DNA of 64,000 bases from Mesorhizobium sp. B2-7-2 (GCF_006440775.1 NZ_VFTZ01000001.1:372001-436000), one strand, 5' to 3'; positions 24,434-34,554 are shown, counted from the first letter of the stretch. Program-made: numbers and translations. The notes: generated by a model not told the origin, from the sequence alone.

Positions 24434-25747
24434 GTGTCTTCAAACCCAATTGCCCGCCTTCGCCATGGAAGGTTTGCGGCGGCCCTGCTCGCCGGCGCCG
24501 CGCCCATGTTCTTTGCTGCTGGCGCTCAGGCCGACGACTATCGGCTCGCCGCGCAAACGAAGATCCACATCTCGATCATCCAGTGGAACCCCTCGAAGGG
24601 TGAGTACCAGCGCTGGGAAGCTCTCAGCGGCGATTTTCTTGTGTCCAGCCAGGGCACGATAGGGGTACCCGTCGTCGGTTCGCTCGATGTGAGCGGCAAA
24701 ACGAGCGCCGAGGTTGCCGCCCAGATATCGGCGGCGCTCCACGACAAGATGGGCCTGATCTCCCCCCCAGATGTATCGATCGAAATAGCCCAGTATCCAT
24801 CGATCTACGTCGTCGGAGCGGTCACCACGCCTGGCGCGTATCAATTCAGGCCGGATTTGACCGTATTGCAGGCAGTGGCCTTGGCCGGCGGGCGCTATCG
24901 ACCTCCGCCGGAAAAGGCAGGACAGAGCGATATCAGCCTGCTTGGCGAACTGACCACGATCCACACCAAACAGTTGCGGCTGCTCGGCCGTATCGCCAGG
25001 CTGCAAGCCGAACTGGGCGGAGACGCCGAAATCCACTTTCCGGCCGAATTGACGGGCGCCGGTGCTCGCGACCTTGTCGACCAGATAATGGCACTGGAAG
25101 GTACCCTCTTCACGGCACGTGCCAATGAGAAGACGCGGCAGGTGGACAAACTCTCCGACCTACGTGACATGTATACGCGCGAACTGGATATGTTGGCGAC
25201 CAAGAGCAAGGACACCGGTGAGGAAATCACCCAGACCGAGACAGAGGTCGCCAAGATCACCAAGCTTGTCGAGCAGGGCATAGTACTGTCATCTCGATGG
25301 TCAGAACTGAGGCGTGTGCTCGGACAGATGCGGGCCGATCATGCACAAGGAGACATCGACGCGATGCGCGCGCGGCAAGGTCTGAGCGAGACGACGCGCC
25401 AGGAATTCAGCGTTAGCGACCAACGCCAGACGGAGGTTGCGACACAATTGCGAGACGCGCTGAGCGAGCTCGCGGAAGTGAGATCGCGGGAATATACGAT
25501 TCGCCAACTCCTGTTGGCAGCCAGCACCGTCGTACCGGGGGCCACGTCCGAGGGCAGTTCCGACCTGAAACTGGTCATCATCCGGCAAGATCGGCAGGGG
25601 CCAAAAGAGATGAACGCGTCAGAAACCACGTCGCTTGTGCCCGGCGACGTGGTCAAGGTGTATGTGGCCACCTCGATGCAGGACATCGTCGACCCGGCTA
25701 CGTCCCAGCAGAGAACCACCACGCGGCCTGGCGGAGAAACACAATAG
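24434..25747 (+). CDS. Wza/ExoF-like polysaccharide export protein
   Basis: A 437-residue exporter with an N-terminal signal (RFAAALLAGAAPMFFAAGAQA|DD). Residues ~27-150 are the Poly_export domain (DDYRLAAQTKIHISI, then DFLVSSQGTIGVPVVGSL), followed by an SLBB-like strand (YVVGAVTTPGAYQF, LTVLQAVALAGG). Residues ~200-390 form a long charged helical coil as in ExoF, and the end has LVPGDVVKVY, a second SLBB-like motif. It should form the periplasmic/outer-membrane part of the export channel. GTG at 24434 is chosen since GGAGGAAGA precedes it and the signal peptide follows; the upstream in-frame extension lacks sense. It is divergent from the Wzz-like gene. Confidence 0.88.
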   Translation: MSSNPIARLRHGRFAAALLAGAAPMFFAAGAQADDYRLAAQTKIHISIIQWNPSKGEYQRWEALSGDFLVSSQGTIGVPVVGSLDVSGKTSAEVAAQISAALHDKMGLISPPDVSIEIAQYPSIYVVGAVTTPGAYQFRPDLTVLQAVALAGGRYRPPPEKAGQSDISLLGELTTIHTKQLRLLGRIARLQAELGGDAEIHFPAELTGAGARDLVDQIMALEGTLFTARANEKTRQVDKLSDLRDMYTRELDMLATKSKDTGEEITQTETEVAKITKLVEQGIVLSSRWSELRRVLGQMRADHAQGDIDAMRARQGLSETTRQEFSVSDQRQTEVATQLRDALSELAEVRSREYTIRQLLLAASTVVPGATSEGSSDLKLVIIRQDRQGPKEMNASETTSLVPGDVVKVYVATSMQDIVDPATSQQRTTTRPGGETQ

Positions 25748-25776
25748 CAGTATGAATCGGTAGATTGGCTGCGAGA

Positions 25777-26715
25777 CTACTGGGCGGTTAGCGCCGCCCA
25801 AAGAGCTGCCCGATGTGTCGGCCCCGTGCCCACGCGGACTCCCTCCCCCAAAACCACAGCCGTTTGGAACATCGCTGACAAGAGAAAGCCGTGATGGCGC
25901 CGGTAGTACTGGACTCGGTTGCGCGTCAACAGCGCAGACAGGGATGGGTTGGTTCCAGATTCTCCACCGATGTGGATCACTTCTGCTCCCGAGACATATG
26001 CGATTGACAACCCAACGGCGCGGACTCTTCGCATATAGTCGACTTCCTCGCTGTAAAGAAAGAATGACTCGTCCCAGTCTCCCACGAGCTTGCGCACGCG
26101 CGCCGAGATTGCCATTGCCGAGCCTTCAGCCCAATCAGCGAATCCATCGGCCGTGTATCGCGTTGGATCGCTGATCTTCTCGCCTGTTCCGATCCAAGTC
26201 CCAAGTTTCCCTCCCACAACCGCATCCGTCCATGCCGTCTTCAGTGACGGCTCGCGTCGAAGAGAAAGCGTGAGCCTGCCGTCCTCATCAAGGATCTTTG
26301 GCACGGCCACGCCTACGGTGGGATCCAGCAGCCGATTCATAAGCAATCGGGCCGCACCGGGCAGCAGCCGCACATCAGGGTTCAACACGAGCAGGGTTGA
26401 GTCTTTTCCAACCGTCGCGACAGCCGCGTTGATGCCGCCGGCGTAACCCGAATTCCACCCAACGTTTATAACTCTCGGTCGGACGGGATGAGAGAGTGCT
26501 ATGGCAACGCTATCGTCGCTGGACGCATTGTCCGCAATGACGACTTCAAAATCCTGGATTCCGTCGAGTCCTGTCTGAAGCGAATCGAGGAATGCTTTCA
26601 GATGCCGGCGACTGTTGTACGTCACCGTTACCACGGACACGCGCGCACCTCCTGGCTGCGACATTTCTTCGTCGCGACCGGTTCCCGCCACGGCTTCGTT
26701 CCCGATCTCTTTCAC
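25777..26715 (-). CDS. Family-2 glycosyltransferase (rhamnosyltransferase-like)
   Basis: A 312-residue GT-A glycosyltransferase. It has SVVTVTYNSRRHLKAFLDSL, VVIADNASSDDSV and VGWNSGYAGGINAA, plus the metal-binding LVLNPDVRLL (NPD in place of DxD), all typical of GT2 proteins related to WbbL-type rhamnosyltransferases. It would add a sugar to the lipid-linked repeat unit on the cytoplasmic face of the inner membrane. The ATG overlaps the stop of the upstream polymerase gene by 4 bases. Confidence 0.88.
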   Translation of the reverse strand: MKEIGNEAVAGTGRDEEMSQPGGARVSVVTVTYNSRRHLKAFLDSLQTGLDGIQDFEVVIADNASSDDSVAIALSHPVRPRVINVGWNSGYAGGINAAVATVGKDSTLLVLNPDVRLLPGAARLLMNRLLDPTVGVAVPKILDEDGRLTLSLRREPSLKTAWTDAVVGGKLGTWIGTGEKISDPTRYTADGFADWAEGSAMAISARVRKLVGDWDESFFLYSEEVDYMRRVRAVGLSIAYVSGAEVIHIGGESGTNPSLSALLTRNRVQYYRRHHGFLLSAMFQTAVVLGEGVRVGTGPTHRAALWAALTAQ

Positions 26716-28208
26716 GTCTTCGATTCCATCAAAAATCGCGTCGCTTGACGCAATGATTGTTCATCCGTCCCGCCCGGTGGAAACGTGGCGAATATGTCAC
26801 GTCTCCTGGAGCCCATCTCGAGCCACGCCGGGGACGATACCGCGGAATAGGCATCCGTCTCCGCCGACTCGCTTTGGGCGGGTTTCGCATCAAGGATCCA
26901 AACGCCACTTCCCAGAAGAAATAGAGCTAGAACATAAGTGCTGTTCCAGAAATGAACCGTCCATCCGATGAGGAACAGGAACCCCAGTGTGATGAGGTAG
27001 GCTGTTCGAAAACGATCGAGCCTCTCGTCAATATTTCTTCTGAGAGCCGTGGCGATGGCGGTCGAGAATCCTGCCAGCAGCAAGAAGATCGGGGCAGCGA
27101 AGCCAAAACGCATTGCCTCAAGAAGCCAGAAATTGTCTATGGTGCCGTTCGGCATCCATCCTGGGCGATCCCAATCGTTCATTCCGATCCCGAAAATGGG
27201 GTGGCTCAGCGCGGTCGCGGACCCATATTCCCAGATCAAACGTCGATACCAATATGTTTGGGAGTCGAGCACAATCATTTGTGTCACGATCGTGATTGCC
27301 GATCGATTGGAGACAATCTCAGCCGCGACGATCAGCAAGAGCGCCGCTCCGATAAGCAATTTCCAACGATGTCTATTTCCTCGGAGCAAAGTGTTCCAAA
27401 AAATCAGAAAGATTTGCACGGCCATGCCTGCGATTGGCCCGCTCGATAGAGAGGTTGCCGCTGTCACAACGACCAGTGCGACCTTGAAATTCCGGTGAGC
27501 TGCAGTTTTCTTGTAGCCAAGAACAAGGTAAGTGAGGGCCACAGCGCTTCCTACGTTCAATCCGAATAGAATTGGATGGTCGAATATTGAAATAACTCTC
27601 GTGCGACCTAGTCGTTGAACGACCGGATAATCATTGACAGGCAAGACGACACTGAACACCTTGAGCAGGATGTTGCCACCGCCAAGGCACTCGACTACGG
27701 CAAACGGCATCAAAATCACGATGATCCAAAAAAACAGGCGAACGGCGTTGTGAAAGTCGGCCGCGTCACGGATCCAACACCGCGCAAGCATGTATGGCCC
27801 TACAGTTTCTATAAAGAGGATCCCAGCAGATTGGGCCCCGGCGACCAACCCGTGATTTGCAATGAGACCGATCAGCGACCAGACGGCAAGCATCAGGATC
27901 GAGATATCCGCAAGCCTTATCCGGCCGGCCTTGCCTGAGAATAATCGGACGGCGCAGGGCACTATCAATGCTAAAAGCACAAGGCGATAGATCGAGAGCC
28001 GAAGCGGCCCGATGTAGAAAACCCAAGGTATTTCAAGCGAGATAAGAAACACCCATACCGGCCAGGAGGTTCTCTTCCCGGACAGCGCGGCCGGACCGCT
28101 TCGCGCGAACTGGTTGGTGGATTGGAAGCGCTCGCCAAAGCCGGCGCGGCGGTCGGGACTTTTAACTTTGGGGCTCCAATACCCCGGTTGGCCAGCAACA
28201 CTGCTCAC
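26712..28208 (-). CDS. O-antigen ligase/polymerase-family (Wzy-like) membrane protein
   Basis: A 498-residue polytopic protein with about ten or more hydrophobic helices and the large periplasmic loop (around residues 290-360, containing DSQTYWYRRLIWEYG and HPIFGIGMNDWDRP) characteristic of the Wzy_C/O-antigen-ligase family. It likely polymerises repeat units in the periplasm. GTG at 28208 is used: AGGAA lies eight bases before it, and the upstream extension overlaps the acyltransferase gene and lacks hydrophobic sense. The C-terminal ~50 residues are polar and cytoplasmic. Confidence 0.85.
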   Translation of the reverse strand: MSSVAGQPGYWSPKVKSPDRRAGFGERFQSTNQFARSGPAALSGKRTSWPVWVFLISLEIPWVFYIGPLRLSIYRLVLLALIVPCAVRLFSGKAGRIRLADISILMLAVWSLIGLIANHGLVAGAQSAGILFIETVGPYMLARCWIRDAADFHNAVRLFFWIIVILMPFAVVECLGGGNILLKVFSVVLPVNDYPVVQRLGRTRVISIFDHPILFGLNVGSAVALTYLVLGYKKTAAHRNFKVALVVVTAATSLSSGPIAGMAVQIFLIFWNTLLRGNRHRWKLLIGAALLLIVAAEIVSNRSAITIVTQMIVLDSQTYWYRRLIWEYGSATALSHPIFGIGMNDWDRPGWMPNGTIDNFWLLEAMRFGFAAPIFLLLAGFSTAIATALRRNIDERLDRFRTAYLITLGFLFLIGWTVHFWNSTYVLALFLLGSGVWILDAKPAQSESAETDAYSAVSSPAWLEMGSRRRDIFATFPPGGTDEQSLRQATRFLMESKT

Positions 28209-28219
28209 GTGCCGATTTC

Positions 28220-29365
28220 CTACACGCGAACCAGTCGAACCATGGTCGACTGGATTAAGTGAAGCCGGCCGCCAATCCACCCGGCAATGATCTTTTTCCT
28301 GGTCAGAGCTGGCTGTTCGACAAGGATGGAAGAGAGATACGACAAGGGCAGCGTCACCATCATCGCCACCAGCGCCACAAATTGCCACGAATGTATCCCA
28401 GGATACATGATGCTGAAGCAGCAAAGAACCGGCGCGTGGATGAGATAGACTCCGTAAGACAGATCGCGCCTGACGAACGAGCGCCCTGGCAGGTTCGACA
28501 GCCCTGCGAAGACAACGAGATATGGCAGGCAGAGCGGCGCCGCGACGATACCTGCTCCATACGCAAGCGAAACTATCAAGATGAGGAACGCTAGACCCGC
28601 CAAAGCAGCCGAGTAGGGTATTGTCCGACGGAAAGTGGATAGAGCGACGCCAAAAGCAAAATAGACGAAGAGGCTGATGAAGGTAACAAAACGACCAGGC
28701 AGCCGTTCGGCGACGGCAGGAAAGATTCCGTTCGCTACATAAAGGACATAGGCTACAAACAACACGGCCAATAGAAGCCGTGGTCGACCTAGGATACCGA
28801 CCATACTCATCACTGCTAGCGCAATATAGGACAAAACTTCGAAATGCAGCGTCCAGAGCGCGCCATTGACAATTGCGGGATGGCCGTCCGGTAACTGCAC
28901 CCCGGGGAGGAAATCATAAGTGAGCGTGAGAATGTTCTTCGCATAGAGTGGCAAGCCGAAATCGTCAGAGAAATACCGCTGCAGCGGCAGCATTGTCAGG
29001 ATCGGACCAAGCACGATCATGGATAAGATCACTACGACAATGAGGGCTGGAAAAATCCTGAGCACCCGGCTTGTCGCATAATCGATTACCTTGCCCGACC
29101 GGACCAAGCCTGGGGCCACCAGAAAGCCGCTGATTGCAAAGAAAACAAGAACCGCGAGAAGACCGAAATGCAGAAATCCCCCGCTGAACGCGAAGAGGAG
29201 ATCTGCCTTCGCATCGTGAATCGAACCGTGGGCATGATGCAGAAGGACTGTGATTGCCGCGGCCAATCTCACTTCATCGAAGCTCGGTCCCACCAAGCCC
29301 GTTTCGGCCAGGCGACTTTCTAGGGTTCGGCCGCACATGTTCCAATCGACAACATTTGGCATCAT
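28220..29365 (-). CDS. Acyltransferase-3 family membrane protein
   Basis: A 381-residue integral membrane acyltransferase (PF01757 type, OafA/ExoZ-like) with about ten helices. The N-terminal FDEVRLAAAITVLLHHAHG carries the family's Arg and active-site His pair (in place of the usual LRGIAALLVVLFH), and FFAISGFLVAPGLV is the second hallmark. It adds acetyl or another acyl group to a sugar of the polymer. Two adjacent ATGs (29365, 29362) are possible. It is followed by the polymerase gene after 11 bases. Confidence 0.88.
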   Translation of the reverse strand: MMPNVVDWNMCGRTLESRLAETGLVGPSFDEVRLAAAITVLLHHAHGSIHDAKADLLFAFSGGFLHFGLLAVLVFFAISGFLVAPGLVRSGKVIDYATSRVLRIFPALIVVVILSMIVLGPILTMLPLQRYFSDDFGLPLYAKNILTLTYDFLPGVQLPDGHPAIVNGALWTLHFEVLSYIALAVMSMVGILGRPRLLLAVLFVAYVLYVANGIFPAVAERLPGRFVTFISLFVYFAFGVALSTFRRTIPYSAALAGLAFLILIVSLAYGAGIVAAPLCLPYLVVFAGLSNLPGRSFVRRDLSYGVYLIHAPVLCCFSIMYPGIHSWQFVALVAMMVTLPLSYLSSILVEQPALTRKKIIAGWIGGRLHLIQSTMVRLVRV

Positions 29366-29637
29366 TTGGACGGCCCGGTGAGATCGGTCGCAGCAGAAGT
29401 TTGGGTGGGACACATGGCGCGCGCAACTACCTAATCGAGCCAACAGAGCGGCCTGTGATGGCAGCCAGAAACGAAAGGAGTACGAACGTAGCGGGAACGG
29501 GCGACTGTCGGTGTGACGTCGCAATTCCCCCGCGAGTGGTGAGACATTTTATCCCGGAACTCACCCATATCCCCTCCTCCTTGAAGAGAGGTCCACCAGT
29601 GCTTTTTGAGTCTGTTTCGAAAAGACCCCACGCTATT

Positions 29638-30654
29638 CTAACGGTGGCACGACTGTTCGGTAGGCTGATCGCCGGCGTCGCCGACCCTGGTGAGCCAGGA
29701 CTCCCGCCAGAACGGATAAATCGCGCGGGGACAAAACCATCGACCGTTGACGCTGAGTTCGCCTGAGCAGGCGACACCGTCCAAGATTATGCAGTCTTTG
29801 GGGATCTTCAGCATGCGGCCCGTTTTCTCATCCACGATCCGCCGCACGGCAGTCTTTACACGGAACGTGCCGCCGCAATGGGGAAGCATCTCGCGGTCGA
29901 AGGAGAGGCCGCTACTTTCGCCGCGATGGTCGAGCGTGGCTGCGATTTCCTCCGCGGACCGTACCCGGACCAGCTCGCCAGGCTGCAGGCCGAGCATCTC
30001 GCGCTTGGAGCCAACCTTACTCGGACCTTGCAGGGGGAGCGTCCTTATCAGCCCGAAATGATGGAGCGCGTCCATTATTATGGCCCGGACCAGAAGGGCT
30101 ACGAACGGGATCGGCTTGAAGTTGCCGTTCGTCAATTCGCGCCAATATTGCCCAAAATCCCGTCGCCTCACGGGCTCGGATGCCTTGAGAGCGTCAGTCG
30201 ATTGACATCGCCAGACCTGCGCCCCGCTTTCATCCACCGGGGTGGCCGGGTGCGTAGCGGCGCCGGCAGTCCGCTCGAGCTCTGCGGAAGCTGCCATGCT
30301 GGCGACCCCAGAACGCGCGGCGTGGTTGTCACCGACTTTGCTCAGCCATTCCTCTTTCCAGTAAATACGGCAACCTGCCTGACATCCGCCGTGGCTCGAC
30401 CCGTCGCAGCGCAGATCCTCAAGATAGACCGTCCCGCGCATTCGACGAGAGCCACTTTCGTCAACCATGTTGCAGACTTTGTCGACGCGCCGCGACACCG
30501 TAAAGCGTTGGCCGACATATGCTATCATCTCCGGCATGAACACTGTCCCGTGCAGGGCGCTATCCCTGTCGAGTGTCGCGACAATCTCAGCCGCGGAGCG
30601 CACCTCGACGACATCGCCAGGGCGTAAGGGACCTCCGTTCGCTGGTTTTTCCAT
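29638..30654 (-). CDS. Protein of two duplicated Cys-containing domains, unknown function
   Basis: A 338-residue soluble protein without a signal or membrane helix. Residues ~11-108 and ~226-325 are copies of one domain: each has PG(D/E)(V/L)V.VRSA.EI.ATLD, then (M)PEMIAYVGQRFTV or REMLPHCGGTFRV, a V.R/KIVDE element and a final W+E.WL..VGD. Each copy has several Cys (LRCDGSSHGGCQAGC in the first; CIILDGVACSG and WFCPRAIYP in the second). The fold looks beta-rich, like an SH3/KOW barrel, with a possible metal site. The linker (~109-225) is low in order and then helical. It lies in the polysaccharide locus but I do not recognise a function. Confidence 0.75.
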   Translation of the reverse strand: MEKPANGGPLRPGDVVEVRSAAEIVATLDRDSALHGTVFMPEMIAYVGQRFTVSRRVDKVCNMVDESGSRRMRGTVYLEDLRCDGSSHGGCQAGCRIYWKEEWLSKVGDNHAARSGVASMAASAELERTAGAATHPATPVDESGAQVWRCQSTDALKASEPVRRRDFGQYWRELTNGNFKPIPFVALLVRAIIMDALHHFGLIRTLPLQGPSKVGSKREMLGLQPGELVRVRSAEEIAATLDHRGESSGLSFDREMLPHCGGTFRVKTAVRRIVDEKTGRMLKIPKDCIILDGVACSGELSVNGRWFCPRAIYPFWRESWLTRVGDAGDQPTEQSCHR

Positions 30655-31228
30655 GGTTTTTGCTCCTCAAGTTTAGTGGCGTCGCCATCGATTCGAAGCC
30701 GCAGCCGCTTGGAGCCAGTTCCAACTTGCCGGTCCAAAGGCGCCGAGAGAGCATCGTACACAAAGAGACGGTGGGCGATTGCTACCCAAAAGCGAGAGAG
30801 CCGGAGCGCCGATAGTGGTAAAGCCATAGCCGCGAGGCGCTCGTCACTGATGAGGAACCTACCCGGTGATGCCGTTGCCAGCCGCCCGTGGGCAGGGACG
30901 CGTGGATGCCAGGTCTGGAATCTGGCTCGCTGCGACGAATGCCTGGCAACGGATCAATAGCTTTTGCGGCGTCCGGGTCGCAGCTCGCCAAGGACTGAAA
31001 TCACCTTCCTTGGCTGATGTGGGGCGCGAAGGGCATCCGGTCGCATTCAGGTGGCCGGAGCGCCGGCTTATTCTTTCGTGGATGGCTAGTTCAGCACAAT
31101 GAATAATGAGAGCGACTTCCGAAGTTGCTCCACTCATCGCCACGTCAGCTAAGATGGTGTCGATTTCGACCGGGCGCCCTCCCTTCCCGCGGGTGGAAAA
31201 GGGGGCGCTATAGAGGGTAGGCAGTCTG
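30655..31228. other. Intergenic region of about 570 bases
   Basis: The divergent upstream region of the duplicated-domain gene and the methyltransferase gene. Short frames exist but none is supported. It should hold two promoters; none stands out by a clear -35/-10 pair. Confidence 0.45.
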
Positions 31229-31882
31229 ATGAGTGAAATGCTGCAGCTGCGCCAATTCATCACCGATCCGCGAGAGCAGCGATCGATAGCGACGACCTTG
31301 CGAAGAAGACGGTGGGCGGAATTCCAGCGGCGCTTCCCCGACATCGGACGAATGCGCGTGGTCGATCTCGGCGGAACGGTGGTTCATTGGGAGAGAAGTC
31401 CGGTTCGCCCCAAATGGGTGACGGTAGTCAATCTCCTACCCCAGACGAGCAGGGCTGCCTGGATCAGAGTCGTGCAGGGCGACGCCTGCGATCCGCCCGC
31501 AGAAATCCGAGCCATGGAATTCGACATTGTGTATTCGAATTCCTTGATTGAACATGTGGGTGGGCACGCGCGCCGTGCCGACCTCGCTTCGATCATCCAC
31601 GGTTTGGCGCCGCATCATTGGGTGCAAACCCCTTATCGGTATTTCCCGATTGAGCCGCATTACCTCTTCCCGGGCCTGCAATTCCTGCCCCAGGCAGCCC
31701 GCGCCAAGTTGATCCGACGCTGGCCGTTGTCACCGTCGCGGCCAGACCAGGGACAGGCCGTCAAGGATGTGCTGGAGATTGAGCTCCTGTCACAGACCGA
31801 GATGAGGTATCACTTTCCTCGCTCTGACCTCTTCAAGGAGCGGGTGCTGGGGATGACCAAATCGATTGTCGCCGTCAATTAA
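31229..31882 (+). CDS. SAM-dependent methyltransferase (type 11-like)
   Basis: A 217-residue class I methyltransferase. Motif I is degenerate, RVVDLGGTVVHWE (GG in place of the usual GxGxG); the post-I acidic segment, VVQGDACD, and motif IV, MEFDIVYSNSLIEHVGGHA, are clear. The later segment HWVQTPYRYFPIEPHYLFPGLQF is shared with methyltransferases of polysaccharide clusters. It probably methylates a sugar or polymer end. The ATG has no strong ribosome site; a start one codon later is also possible. Confidence 0.8.
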   Translation: MSEMLQLRQFITDPREQRSIATTLRRRRWAEFQRRFPDIGRMRVVDLGGTVVHWERSPVRPKWVTVVNLLPQTSRAAWIRVVQGDACDPPAEIRAMEFDIVYSNSLIEHVGGHARRADLASIIHGLAPHHWVQTPYRYFPIEPHYLFPGLQFLPQAARAKLIRRWPLSPSRPDQGQAVKDVLEIELLSQTEMRYHFPRSDLFKERVLGMTKSIVAVN

Positions 31883-32093
31883 TGAGGCAGCTGCATTCAC
31901 GCTGGAATGACAACCATAGCGATTGCGATAGCGCTCGCGGTGGGGTAGTCGCGTTAGTGCTAACAGGCCAAGCTGGCACAAACAGGCGCGCGGCGGCCGT
32001 CTGCCTCCAGCACGCCAGCGATCGGATATCATAGTCTAACGACTGGCAGCAAAGCCCCAACAATTGCAGATGGTTCGTCACTGTGCGCAGTCC

Positions 32094-33263
32094 TTACCTT
32101 CTCGGAATTTTGCGCATCCGCCACGCGGTTCGCAGGCCCTTGAGCGAATGCCACACGAGAGTGTCGCGGAGGGACATCTTCAACCTGCGCACCAGCAGAT
32201 CGGCCTGACCCCGCATCGTTCTCGGGATCTCGATCTGGTGGAGTGGTATCGCAGCGTCGCAATACTCCGTCTTGTAATCCTCGTTGCCAAGACCTTGATC
32301 GAACTCCTTCATGCCAGCGTCTATCGCCCACTCAATCAGATGGTTGAGCAAGTGGCGACCGGGCGAGAAACGAACCCATTCGCCCGCTTCGAAACTCGGC
32401 ATCATGTAGTAAAATCTGCTATCGTCCTTGTATCCCCAGTGCACCGCCAGGACCGTGCCGTCCAAATTTAGCGACGAAATATGGACGTAGCCTCGTGGGG
32501 CAAGCTCGAGCGCGGCCTGCCGAAGAAAGGCACGATAGCCGGGTCGCTCCATTCCATCGACCCCAGTCGTTTCGATATAGCGTCGCGACTTCTGTCTCAT
32601 CATCGCTTCGAGCATCTCGTCGCGTTCGGCGGACGTGCTCGCGATCCTGAAGGCGACTGTGCCGCGCTCACCAAGCTTGCGAAGCTTGCGCCGCGTGTCC
32701 TGGGCTCGCGGGAGGCGCTCGGAGACAAACTCGTCCACGCTGCTGGGCAGGCGCATGACATACCCGCTGTGGGGATAACGAGCCGTGATCAAGGGCGTCA
32801 GCGGATTGTCGATGTCGAACACGCGCTCGGGCATCTTTTCGACAACTGCGATGTCGAAAGGGGGTGCAATCCTTGCTATTGCATCCCACAACTTGCCTAC
32901 GAATGAAGGGCGCCAGTCTTTGACGTGCGGAAACAGGACTGGCGCATTGTAGTCGCTGACGCCACCGTCCAAGAACGACAAGACCTTCAAGCCGAATTTG
33001 CGCTTCTCGATGCCAAGCGGCAAAAGCGCGTGAGGAGCACCGCGCTCGTCTACCACCGCAATAAACAATGGCCGAGTGCCGCGCGCCGGCCCGATTGTGT
33101 CGCACCAAACGTTTAAGAAATCGGCCGTCTGGAAAACGAAGGCGCGAGCCGAGCCCCGATTGGCCATGGTCGGCCACATGGCCGCAAAATCCCGCCATGA
33201 ATCACTTGCCGAGACAACCAGGGAAGACCCCTCGATCGGGGTGCTGCGGATCATTTGAGGCAA
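32094..33263 (-). CDS. CelD/BcsL-type GNAT acetyltransferase
   Basis: A 389-residue protein of the CelD/Acetyltransf_6 type, two GNAT folds related to FemAB. Marks include LLPLGIEKRKFGLKVLSFLDGG, DYNAPVLFP, RRKLRKLGERG, the basic region KSRRYIETTG and AVHWGYKDDSRFYYMMPSF..GRHLLNHLIEWAIDAGMKEFD. Such proteins acylate sugars or polymers in cellulose and exopolysaccharide loci. It is on its own, divergent from the glycosyltransferase at 33634. Confidence 0.87.
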   Translation of the reverse strand: MPQMIRSTPIEGSSLVVSASDSWRDFAAMWPTMANRGSARAFVFQTADFLNVWCDTIGPARGTRPLFIAVVDERGAPHALLPLGIEKRKFGLKVLSFLDGGVSDYNAPVLFPHVKDWRPSFVGKLWDAIARIAPPFDIAVVEKMPERVFDIDNPLTPLITARYPHSGYVMRLPSSVDEFVSERLPRAQDTRRKLRKLGERGTVAFRIASTSAERDEMLEAMMRQKSRRYIETTGVDGMERPGYRAFLRQAALELAPRGYVHISSLNLDGTVLAVHWGYKDDSRFYYMMPSFEAGEWVRFSPGRHLLNHLIEWAIDAGMKEFDQGLGNEDYKTEYCDAAIPLHQIEIPRTMRGQADLLVRRLKMSLRDTLVWHSLKGLRTAWRMRKIPRR

Positions 33264-33633
33264 TCATTGATCAAGAGATGGACTGCGCCAGCATTGGGCG
33301 CGACGAAAATGCCGCTGGTGGAGACGCCAAACCTCCATTCCCATGAAAGATTTTCCGCCCCTGAACAGCTCGCCAACACGTTTTGGACCCCAGTAACCAC
33401 CCGCAACCCGCTTCGGGCTCCGTCTCACCAATGGGTCATCATCTGTCCAGACCGGTTCGGAGCATATCTGAACAAAAGACGCACATTGCTAACCCGTTGG
33501 CCGACTGGATGCATACGTCCCGCGATTTATGATCTTCATGGCTCTTCTGCATCGCGCTGGTCGAGTGTTCACCTCAAGTGCTCGAGGAATGAATTACCGC
33601 AGCAGACCTGGGGCAGTCCACGAGGACCGCGAA
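33264..33633. other. Divergent promoter region
   Basis: 370 bases between the CelD-type gene and the glycosyltransferase gene. In-frame extensions of the latter reach into it but lack a ribosome site. No repeat or hairpin stands out. Confidence 0.4.
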
Positions 33634-34536
33634 ATGATCACTGTCATCATCCCACATCTCGACCAGCAAGAAATGCTCAGGCGCTGTCTCGCATCCTTGC
33701 AGGCGCAGCGGCCGCCGCAGCAAAAAGTCGAGATCATTGTCGTCGACAACGGATCGAGACAGATACCGAGCGACCTTTGCGCCTCCTTTCCCACTGTCAC
33801 GCTCCTTCTCGAGCGCACACCCGGCCCCGGGCCAGCGCGCAACCGCGGCGCAGCCCACGCGAGCGGCGAAACGCTAGCTTTCATCGACGCCGACTGCATC
33901 GCCCATCCCGATTGGCTTTACGAAATAGAAAGCTGCTTTGCAGAAAGAGAAGATATCGGCATCATAGGCGGCGACGTCAGGATTGCGCGTCAGGACGCAC
34001 ACCGACTTACCCTACTTGAAGCTTACGAAAGCGTCTTTGCCTACCGAATGCGCGAATACATCACCAAGCAGGGATATACCGGGACCGGCAATCTGGCGAT
34101 GCGCAAACAAATTCTGTCTGCGGTTGGACCGTTCGGTGGGATTGAAATTGCGGAAGATAGGGACTGGGGACAGCGGGCGCTCCGCAAGGGCTTCCGCACC
34201 CACTACCGCAAGGGGATGATAGTGTTTCATCCCGCCCGCCGGAATCTCACTGAGATCGCTGCAAAATGGGAACGGCATGTTGCTCACGATTTCAATCGGG
34301 CACGCTCTGAGCGAGGGTGGCGGCCGCGCTGGATCTTGCGCAGTTTCGCGGTCGCGCTCTCGCCCGCGGCAGAGTTGCTCCGGGTGGGCTTTTCCGATCG
34401 CATCGAAGGCCCAAGGGCGCGCATGCTTGCCATGTACGGCGTCGTCCTGGTTCGCCTTTACCGATGCAAGGTGATGCTGGCTCTTGGATTCGGAGCAGAC
34501 GCCTCGCGCATCCTCGACAAATGGAACCGCGTCTGA
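33634..34536 (+). CDS. Family-2 glycosyltransferase
   Basis: A 300-residue GT2 enzyme. It opens with MITVIIPHLDQQEMLRRCL and has VEIIVVDNGS, GPGPARNRGAAHA, the metal-binding AFIDADCIAHPDW, and later EDRDWGQRALRKGF, the ED-like acceptor motif. A C-terminal hydrophobic stretch (~255-285) may anchor it to the membrane. The ATG at 33634 is chosen because GAGGA precedes it by seven bases and the GT fold starts at once. It is convergent with the GT4 gene at 34555. Confidence 0.87.
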   Translation: MITVIIPHLDQQEMLRRCLASLQAQRPPQQKVEIIVVDNGSRQIPSDLCASFPTVTLLLERTPGPGPARNRGAAHASGETLAFIDADCIAHPDWLYEIESCFAEREDIGIIGGDVRIARQDAHRLTLLEAYESVFAYRMREYITKQGYTGTGNLAMRKQILSAVGPFGGIEIAEDRDWGQRALRKGFRTHYRKGMIVFHPARRNLTEIAAKWERHVAHDFNRARSERGWRPRWILRSFAVALSPAAELLRVGFSDRIEGPRARMLAMYGVVLVRLYRCKVMLALGFGADASRILDKWNRV

Positions 34537-34554
34537 GCGCAGGGAAGACCCGGC

